NCBI GenBank assembly: GCA_946481425.1
Contig: CAMLNT010000004.1
Span: 1-33,042 of the forward strand
DNA from: an uncultured Brevundimonas sp.
GTDB lineage: Bacteria > Pseudomonadota > Alphaproteobacteria > Caulobacterales > Caulobacteraceae
Reading direction: 5' to 3'
DNA length: 33,042 nt
This document shows positions 27,917-33,042 of the stretch, one piece after another. The notes under the pieces are model-generated. The model was not told where the DNA came from. It made no database searches and was given only the letters and a program-made list of their open reading frames with translations. Position 1 is the first letter of the stretch. The number at the start of each line of letters is the position of its first letter. The position numbers and the translations under genes were made by a program.

Positions 27917-28837
27917 ATGCGATCCGACTTCCTGCTTGCCGCCGTCTCCAGCCTCGTTCTCGCTGGTTCTGTCCACGCCCAGGACGCCGGCGGGGAGCAG
28001 ACGCCGCCACCGCCTCCGCCCCCCGCGGAAGCGGCGCTCAGTGGTGTGCCCGCAGAAGCCTGGCGCGAGGTCCCGGCCGAGAACCTGCTCGTCATCGACA
28101 CGAGCCGCGGCCGGATCCTCGTCGAGATGTCGCCGCAGGCCGCGCCGGGGCACGTCGAGCGCATTCGACGCCTGGCCAACGAAGGCTTCTACGACAATCA
28201 GCGCTTCCACCGGGTCATCGACTGGTTCATGGCCCAGACGGGCGATCCGCTGAGCCGCGGCGCCGATCGCGCCCTTTGGGGAGAGGGGCAGAGCGCCTAT
28301 CCCGACCTGACTGCAGAGTTCACCTTCCGGCGAGGGCCTGAGGTCGCGTTTGCGCCCGTCGCCCGGCCCATGGGGGCGGTCGTGGGCTTCATGGGTTCGC
28401 TCCCGGTCCAGACCCAGCCCGACGAACTGATGACTCAGACCGGCGACGGCAAGGTCCATGCCTGGGGGCTGTACTGCCCGGGCGTGGCTGGCATGGCCCG
28501 CGGTGACGCAAACGACAGCGCCAACAGCCAATTCTTCATCATGCGCCAGGCCTATCCGTCGCTCGACAAGCGCTACACCGTCTGGGGCCGCGCAATCATC
28601 GGGCTGGATGTAGTGCGGTCGCTGAGCTTCGGCACAGACCCGTCGGGCGCGGTCGCTGAGCCAGATGTCATGACCCGCGTACGGGTCGCATCGGATCTGC
28701 CCGAAGCCGAGCGTCCGCGGGCGCGGGTTCTGGCGACGGACAGCGACTATTTCCGGACGCTCGCCGAGCAGGTGCGCCTGTCGCGCGGTGCCGATTTCTC
28801 GGTCTGCGATATCGATCTTCCGGCCGAGGTTCTGTGA
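27917..28837 (+). CDS. Periplasmic cyclophilin-type peptidyl-prolyl isomerase, copy 2
   Basis: 306 residues, paralogue of the preceding gene with the same insertion and C-terminal tail (ADFSVCDIDLPAEV). The signal peptide ends VHA at 19-21, followed by a run of seven prolines (30-36) absent from copy 1. Key residues are kept: Arg99, Phe104 and Gln107 in FHRVIDWFMAQTGDP, Gln205 in NSANSQFFI, Trp223. The GMP-like loop Met/Pro of copy 1 is replaced by IDW, so substrate preference may differ. The stop overlaps the next GTG (GTGA). Confidence 0.92.
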   Translation: MRSDFLLAAVSSLVLAGSVHAQDAGGEQTPPPPPPPAEAALSGVPAEAWREVPAENLLVIDTSRGRILVEMSPQAAPGHVERIRRLANEGFYDNQRFHRVIDWFMAQTGDPLSRGADRALWGEGQSAYPDLTAEFTFRRGPEVAFAPVARPMGAVVGFMGSLPVQTQPDELMTQTGDGKVHAWGLYCPGVAGMARGDANDSANSQFFIMRQAYPSLDKRYTVWGRAIIGLDVVRSLSFGTDPSGAVAEPDVMTRVRVASDLPEAERPRARVLATDSDYFRTLAEQVRLSRGADFSVCDIDLPAEVL

Positions 28838-29145
28838 CTGATCTGGACCCCGAAATCCGCGACGAGGACGACGCCAGGCGCTACGCCCTGGTGGTCGATG
28901 GGCTTACGGCGGTCGTGACCTATAATCTCGTTCAGGGCGGCCTTATGGTCACCGAGACCCTGGTGCCCGAGGCGCTCGAGGGGCGTGGTATCGCCAGCCG
29001 GCTCGCGCGTCATGTCCTCGCCGATGTGAAGACGAGAGGTCTGGTCATCCTGCCCGTGTGCCCGTTCTTCGCGGCCTATCTGAAGAAGCATCCGGAGTGG
29101 GCGCAGATCGTCCATCCGACATACCGGGTATCCCTGGGCCTCTGA
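28834..29145 (+). CDS. Small GNAT N-acetyltransferase (YjdJ/NATD1-like)
   Basis: 103 residues, about the size of the minimal acetyltransferase fold of the YjdJ/NATD1 type. The acetyl-CoA signature appears as TETLVPEALEGRGIASRLAR (pyrophosphate loop GRGIA) followed by the conserved VLADVKTRGLVILPVCPFFA and YLKKHPEW. The acceptor is unknown. It is translationally coupled to the upstream cyclophilin by GTGA, the last gene of the gyrA-coaD-ppi series, and runs tail to tail into glnA with a terminator between. Confidence 0.88.
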   Translation: MTDLDPEIRDEDDARRYALVVDGLTAVVTYNLVQGGLMVTETLVPEALEGRGIASRLARHVLADVKTRGLVILPVCPFFAAYLKKHPEWAQIVHPTYRVSLGL

Positions 29146-29148
29146 TGC

Positions 29149-29177
29149 GAAAACGCCCCGGCCGTTAGCCGGGGCGT
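29149..29177 (-). terminator. Intrinsic terminator of glnA (may serve both strands)
   Basis: Perfect 10-bp stem ACGCCCCGGC (29153-29162) and GCCGGGGCGT (29168-29177) with a 5-nt loop. Read on the minus strand the stem is followed by TTTTCGC, giving a good intrinsic terminator 26 nt after the glnA stop. On the plus strand it lies 8 nt after the GNAT gene but the following bases are less T-rich. Confidence 0.8.
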
Positions 29178-29202
29178 CTCGCCGTTTCGGTGTGAGCGGG
29201 TC

Positions 29203-30609
29203 TTAGCCGCTGTAGTACATGTCGAACTCGACCGGGTGCGGGTGCAGCTGCAGGCGCGCGACCTCGGCTTCCTTGAGCTCGATATAGGCGTCGATGAAGT
29301 CGTCATCCATGACGCCGCCTTTCTTGAGGAAGGCCCGATCCTTGTCGAGCGCATCGAGCGCCTCGCGCAGCGACCCGCAGACCTCGGGAACTTCCTTCCG
29401 CTCCTGCGGCGGCAGATCATAGAGGTTCTTGTCCATCGCGGGACCCGGATCGATGCGGTTCTCGATCCCGTCGAGGCCCGCCATCAGCAGGGCGACGAAC
29501 GTGAGGTACGGATTGCCCATTGGATCGGGGAAGCGAACCTCCAGGCGCTTGGCCTTGGGCGACGAAACCCACGGAATCCGGATCGAGGCCGAACGGTTAC
29601 GGCTCGAATAGGCCAATTTCACCGGGGCTTCGTAGCCGGGAACGAGGCGCTTGTAGGAGTTGGTGGTCGGGTTGGCGAAGGCATTGATTGCCTTGGCGTG
29701 CTTGATGACACCCCCGATGTACCAGAGGCACAGGTCGGACAGACCGGCGTACTTGTCTCCGGCGAAGAGAGGTTTGCCGCCCTTCCAGATGGACTGGTGC
29801 ACGTGCATGCCCGAGCCGTTGTCGCCGAACATGGGCTTGGGCATGAAGGTCGCCGACTTGCCGTAGGCCGCCGCGACGTTGTGGATGACGTACTTATAAA
29901 GCTGCATCCGGTCGGCCATGGTCAGCAGGTCGGCGAACTTCAGGCCGAGTTCGTGCTGAGCCGGTGCGACCTCGTGGTGATGCTTCTCGGGTTCGAGACC
30001 CAGTTCGCCCATGACGGCGAGCATTTCGCCGCGCAGGTCCTGACCCGAGTCGACGGGATTGACCGGGAAGTAGCCGCCCTTCGGTCCCGGACGGTGGCCC
30101 AGGTTGCCTTCAGGATAGGCCTTGCCGGTGTTGGCCGGGAGTTCGATCGAGTCAAAGCTGAAGCTCGTGTCATGGGCGGCCGTGGACCAGCGCACGTCGT
30201 CGAACACGAAGAACTCGGCTTCCGGTCCGAAGTAGACGGTATCGCCCACGCCGGCGGCCTGGATGTAGCTGAGAGCCTTTTTGGCCATCGAGCGCGGGTC
30301 GCGGTTGTAAGGCTCGCCCGTGTCGGGGTTCAGGACGTCGCAGAACAGGAAGAGGGTGGCCTGCTGGTAAAACGGGTCGATGTAAGCCGTCGAAAGGTCC
30401 GGCTTGAGGAGCATGTCGGACTCATTGATGGCCTTCCAGCCGGCGATCGAGGAGCCGTCGAACATTGTGCCTTCCTCGAGGAAGTCCTCGTCGACCATGC
30501 CGATGTCGAAGGTGACGTGCTGCAGCCGGCCTTTGGGGTCCGTGAAGCGGAGATCGACGTAGCGGATCTCCTCGTCCTTGATCTGTTTCAGGATGGCCGA
30601 AGCGCTCAT
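29203..30609 (-). CDS. glnA: Glutamine synthetase, type I
   Basis: 468 residues. ATP-dependent synthesis of glutamine from glutamate and ammonia; dodecameric GS-I beta. Active-site elements: the Asp50-loop ([10 protein letters not shown], 49-58), metal glutamates Glu130/Glu132 in GPEAEFFVF, the [12 protein letters not shown] segment (209-220), the [18 protein letters not shown] loop (313-330), and [10 protein letters not shown]. Tyr397 in NLYDLPPQE is exactly the adenylylation site used in enteric enzymes, so GlnE-type control is likely. It follows glnB by 59 nt with a hairpin between and ends at a strong terminator. Confidence 0.97.
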   Translation of the reverse strand: MSASAILKQIKDEEIRYVDLRFTDPKGRLQHVTFDIGMVDEDFLEEGTMFDGSSIAGWKAINESDMLLKPDLSTAYIDPFYQQATLFLFCDVLNPDTGEPYNRDPRSMAKKALSYIQAAGVGDTVYFGPEAEFFVFDDVRWSTAAHDTSFSFDSIELPANTGKAYPEGNLGHRPGPKGGYFPVNPVDSGQDLRGEMLAVMGELGLEPEKHHHEVAPAQHELGLKFADLLTMADRMQLYKYVIHNVAAAYGKSATFMPKPMFGDNGSGMHVHQSIWKGGKPLFAGDKYAGLSDLCLWYIGGVIKHAKAINAFANPTTNSYKRLVPGYEAPVKLAYSSRNRSASIRIPWVSSPKAKRLEVRFPDPMGNPYLTFVALLMAGLDGIENRIDPGPAMDKNLYDLPPQERKEVPEVCGSLREALDALDKDRAFLKKGGVMDDDFIDAYIELKEAEVARLQLHPHPVEFDMYYSG

Positions 30610-30640
30610 GCTGTGTGTCCGTAGCTGGGGAGGCGAAGAG

Positions 30641-30662
30641 AAAAGGGCCGCCGAAGCGACCC
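30641..30662 (-). terminator. UUCG-capped hairpin with U-tract between glnB and glnA
   Basis: On the minus strand: GGGTCGC, loop TTCG, GCGGCCC (30662 down to 30645; 7 pairs including one G-U), then TTTTCTCTT. This is a stable tetraloop hairpin with a U-rich tail, 7 nt after the glnB stop and about 31 nt before the glnA start. It could act as a partial terminator lowering glnA relative to glnB, or as a 3'-end stabiliser of a monocistronic glnB mRNA. Confidence 0.6.
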
Positions 30663-30668
30663 CGCAGA

Positions 30669-31091
<423 letters not shown>

Positions 31092-31135
31092 CTATCCGCC
31101 CGCTATGCACAGCATCGTGGCGCGGGAGCCTCGCT

Positions 31136-31972
31136 TTGAACCTGCAGACGAACGGACCGGAACTCTGGCTGGATCGCTTCCCGTGGCCCGCGGCCGATAC
31201 GCACAAGCACCGGCGCGGCGCGCTGGTGGTGGTGTCGGGGCCGATGAGCCGGACCGGCGCGGCTCGGCTGGCCGCGCGAGCCGGCCTCAGGATCGGCGCC
31301 GGACTTGTGACGGTCCTGAGCCCGGCGGCCGCCGTCCTGGTCAATGCGATCAACCTAGAAGCCGTGATGGTCGAGGCGTTCGCGGATGCAGCGGAGCTTG
31401 AAGTCAAGGCCGGTAAAGCGAGGGCGGCGGTGATCGGGCCGGCCGCAGGGATCGGCGAGGCGACGGCGGAGAATGCGAGGGCCCTGAAGCGCGCAGGCTC
31501 CGCTCTGGTCCTGGATGCCGATGCGCTGACGACGTTCGCCGGCGCGCCGAATGGCCTCGATTTCGTCGACGCCACCGATGTGTTGACGCCGCACGAAGGC
31601 GAGTTCGAGCGGCTATGGCCAGGCCTCCTTGCAGAAGGCCGCGAGGCCGCGGCGCTTGCTGCCGCGAGGGAGGTGGGGGCCACTCTCGTGCTTAAGGGGC
31701 CCGAGACCTTGATCGCGACGCCAGACAGGCAGCTGGTGCGCAATCCGAACGGCTCGCCCTGGCTTGCCACGGCAGGGTCGGGGGATGTGCTGGCCGGAAT
31801 GATTGGCGGGTTGCTCGCCCAGGGGGCTTCGGCGATCGACGCGGCCTGCATGGCGACCTGGCTTCACGCTGAGGCGGCGAGGGGCTTTGGACCGGGACTT
31901 ATCGCGGAGGATCTGCCGGAGCGCCTGCCTACGGTCCTCGCAGGGCTATACGAAAAGAGCCGGGCATCGTGA
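31136..31972 (+). CDS. nnrD: ADP-dependent NAD(P)H-hydrate dehydratase (stand-alone)
   Basis: 278 residues from TTG 31136, which follows GGGAG (31124-31128) at 7 nt and precedes the conserved N-terminus (LDRFPWPAADTHKHRRGALV). The frame is open upstream to 31010, but that part lies over the glnB promoter and looks non-coding. Ribokinase-like fold: GALVVVSGPMSRTGAARLAA (dinucleotide loop), DVLTPHEGEFERLW, VLKGPETLIA, and the anion-hole/catalytic motif TAGSGDVLAGMIGG with Asp217. It dehydrates damaged (S)-NAD(P)HX back to NAD(P)H. The epimerase domain NnrE that is fused in most bacteria is absent here. Divergent from glnB. Confidence 0.9.
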   Translation: MNLQTNGPELWLDRFPWPAADTHKHRRGALVVVSGPMSRTGAARLAARAGLRIGAGLVTVLSPAAAVLVNAINLEAVMVEAFADAAELEVKAGKARAAVIGPAAGIGEATAENARALKRAGSALVLDADALTTFAGAPNGLDFVDATDVLTPHEGEFERLWPGLLAEGREAAALAAAREVGATLVLKGPETLIATPDRQLVRNPNGSPWLATAGSGDVLAGMIGGLLAQGASAIDAACMATWLHAEAARGFGPGLIAEDLPERLPTVLAGLYEKSRAS

Positions 31973-31984
31973 GACGCCCGGCTC
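31953..31984 (-). terminator. Terminator of the small lipoprotein gene, overlapping the nnrD 3' end
   Basis: Perfect 9-bp stem GAGCCGGGC (31957-31965) and GCCCGGCTC (31976-31984) with a 10-nt loop. On the minus strand it is followed by TTTTCG (from 31956 downward), so it terminates the gene ending at 32010. The plus-strand arm contains the last codons and the TGA of nnrD; in that direction no T-run follows. Confidence 0.7.
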
Positions 31985-32009
31985 CCTCAAATTCGCGACC
32001 TTGAGAGGC

Positions 32010-32282
32010 TTAGTTGCCTTCGCCGGCCTGCTGCTCGACGGCGTCCGCCTGGGCGTCGGCCTGCGCTTCGACGGCGTCGGCCTGCTCGTTCAGGGCGTCT
32101 TCGGTCGCTTCGTTGTCCGTTTCGCCCGCCTGCTCCTCCAGAGCGTCAGCGCGCGCTTCGCCGGCGTCTTCGATGGCGTCGGCCTGATCTTCAGCAGCGG
32201 CGTCGGCGGGGCTTTCGCAAGCGGCGAGCGAACCAGCGAAGGCCAGTACGGCGGTGGCGGCGAGTGCCTTACGAATGAACAT
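32010..32282 (-). CDS. Small acidic lipoprotein with 11-residue coiled-coil repeats
   Basis: 90 residues from ATG 32282. The earlier ATG at 32288 would leave only 1 nt to the GAGGA ribosome site (32290-32294), while 32282 has 7 nt. Lipoprotein signal MFIRKALAATAVLAFAG with lipobox SLAAC (Cys22). The mature part is almost only Ala, Asp, Glu and Gln and falls into about five units of 11 residues (33-43, 44-54, about 55-66, 67-77, 78-88), such as QADAVEAQADA and QADAVEQQAGE, a hendecad pattern expected for an extended helix bundle. It is strongly acidic and lacks the C-terminal lysine that lets Lpp attach to peptidoglycan. Function unknown; an abundant envelope spacer is possible. Confidence 0.75.
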   Translation of the reverse strand: MFIRKALAATAVLAFAGSLAACESPADAAAEDQADAIEDAGEARADALEEQAGETDNEATEDALNEQADAVEAQADAQADAVEQQAGEGN

Positions 32283-32391
32283 GTGCATTTCCTCATTGCC
32301 CGCCCCAACGGCGGTCAGAGGGATAACGCGCTCGTGATCGCTCGGTTCACGGATTTGTGACGGTGCGGCCGCCAGTCGCGCGGGCCACCAA

Positions 32392-33042
32392 TCAGGCGGC
32401 GCCGTCTGCCTTGCGCTTCTCGGCGTAGATCAGCAGGGGCTGGGCCGAACCGTCGATCACCTCGGCGTTGACGACCACTTCCTCGACACCCTCGAAGGTC
32501 GGCAGCTCGAACATTGTCTCGAGCAGGATTCCTTCCAGGATCGAGCGCAGGCCGCGCGCGCCGGTCTTGCGGGTGATCGCCTTCTTGGCGACGGCGATGA
32601 GGGCATCGTCGGTGAAGGTGAGGGTGACGTTCTCCATCTCGAAGAGACGGCCGTACTGCTTCACCAGGGCGTTCTTCGGCTCGGTCAGGATCTTGACCAG
32701 GGCGGTCTCGTCCAGGTCTTCCAGCGTGGCGAGCACCGGCAGGCGGCCGATAAACTCCGGGATAAGCCCGAAGCGCATCAGGTCGTCGGGCTCGACACCA
32801 CGCAGGATGTCGCCGGTGCGGCGCTCGTCGATCTCCTTGACCTTGGCGCCGAAGCCGATCGAGGCGCCCACGCCGCGGGCCGAGATCACCTTCTCCAGGC
32901 CGGCGAAGGCGCCGCCGCAGATGAAGAGGATGTTGGTGGTGTCGACCTGCAGGAACTCCTGCTGCGGATGCTTGCGGCCGCCCTGCGGGGGCACGGAGGC
33001 GACGGTGCCTTCCATGATCTTGAGCAGGGCCTGCTGCACGCC
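32392..33042 (-). CDS. clpX: ATP-dependent Clp protease ATP-binding subunit ClpX (C-terminal part, truncated by window edge)
   Basis: About 216 residues of the 3' part; the frame is open past the right edge ([12 protein letters not shown]... continues the AAA+ core). Visible are [19 protein letters not shown] segment (as [20 protein letters not shown]), sensor 1 region [14 protein letters not shown], the RKSIGFG-like loop (ASIGFGAKV), arginine-finger region [20 protein letters not shown], and sensor 2 [16 protein letters not shown]. ClpX unfolds substrates for ClpP, including cell-cycle regulators in Caulobacterales. The zinc-binding N-domain and Walker motifs are outside the window. The 103 nt before the neighbouring lipoprotein start holds no other gene. 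Confidence 0.96.
   Translation of the reverse strand, partial: GVQQALLKIMEGTVASVPPQGGRKHPQQEFLQVDTTNILFICGGAFAGLEKVISARGVGASIGFGAKVKEIDERRTGDILRGVEPDDLMRFGLIPEFIGRLPVLATLEDLDETALVKILTEPKNALVKQYGRLFEMENVTLTFTDDALIAVAKKAITRKTGARGLRSILEGILLETMFELPTFEGVEEVVVNAEVIDGSAQPLLIYAEKRKADGAA

Noticed and set aside
29236..30624. 462-codon plus-strand open frame antisense to glnA
   Set aside because: Full overlap with a highly conserved gene and no recognisable domain; such antisense frames are common in GC-rich DNA.

Overview
The window reads as a chromosomal segment of a GC-rich alphaproteobacterium of the order Caulobacterales, most like Brevundimonas or Caulobacter. The evidence is gene content and order: nagZ-scpA-scpB next to tatABC, a short prolyl-tRNA synthetase, a LolC/E plus LolD pair, erpA divergent from dgt, and a 29-codon membrane ORF just upstream of dnaE, which is the position I recall for the Caulobacter SOS division inhibitor SidA. 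Coding density is very high. Many neighbours overlap by 1-8 nt at stop/start (ATGA, GTGA, TTGA, TGATG). I see no tRNA, rRNA, IS element, prophage or CRISPR array, and no gap over 300 nt.

Layout. 1-1223: secreted trypsin-like protease with three Cys-rich repeats, open to the left edge. 1278-2352: methylmalonyl-CoA epimerase, DUF1467 membrane protein, small lipoprotein. 2386-5727: a hairpin leader, then proS-lolC/E-lolD. 5731-7307: divergent erpA (minus) and dgt (plus). 7391-10672: coupled run SPOR protein-nagZ-scpA-scpB. 10750-12822: M13 metallopeptidase. 12914-16147: tatA-tatB-tatC-M28 peptidase-lipoprotein. 16122-19787: candidate LexA-controlled sidA followed by dnaE. 19787-21116: GFA-like zinc protein and an EamA exporter. 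21113-22805 (minus): sodC-like lipoprotein and a thioredoxin-fold/2OG-Fe(II) oxygenase fusion. 22911-29145: gyrA, class IV aminotransferase, coaD, two paralogous periplasmic cyclophilins, small GNAT. 29203-31007 (minus): glnB-glnA with a hairpin between them. 31136-31972: stand-alone nnrD. 32010-33042 (minus): acidic hendecad-repeat lipoprotein and the 3' part of clpX.

Functional themes. Core information processing: proS, scpAB, dnaE, gyrA, dgt, ClpX. Envelope biogenesis: Lol lipoprotein release, Tat export, periplasmic cyclophilins, SPOR/NagZ peptidoglycan handling, and several lipoproteins that would be Lol clients. Nitrogen assimilation: GlnB/GlnA with Tyr51 and Tyr397 at the classic modification positions. 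Metabolite repair and cofactor synthesis: NnrD, CoaD, methylmalonyl-CoA epimerase.

Most of the window is housekeeping. The points most worth following are the sidA candidate with two tandem near-consensus LexA half-site pairs, the hairpin that proS transcripts must carry, the UUCG-capped hairpin between glnB and glnA, the cysteine-repeat protease, the GANTC cluster before the SPOR gene, and the minus-strand sodC/2OG-oxygenase pair.
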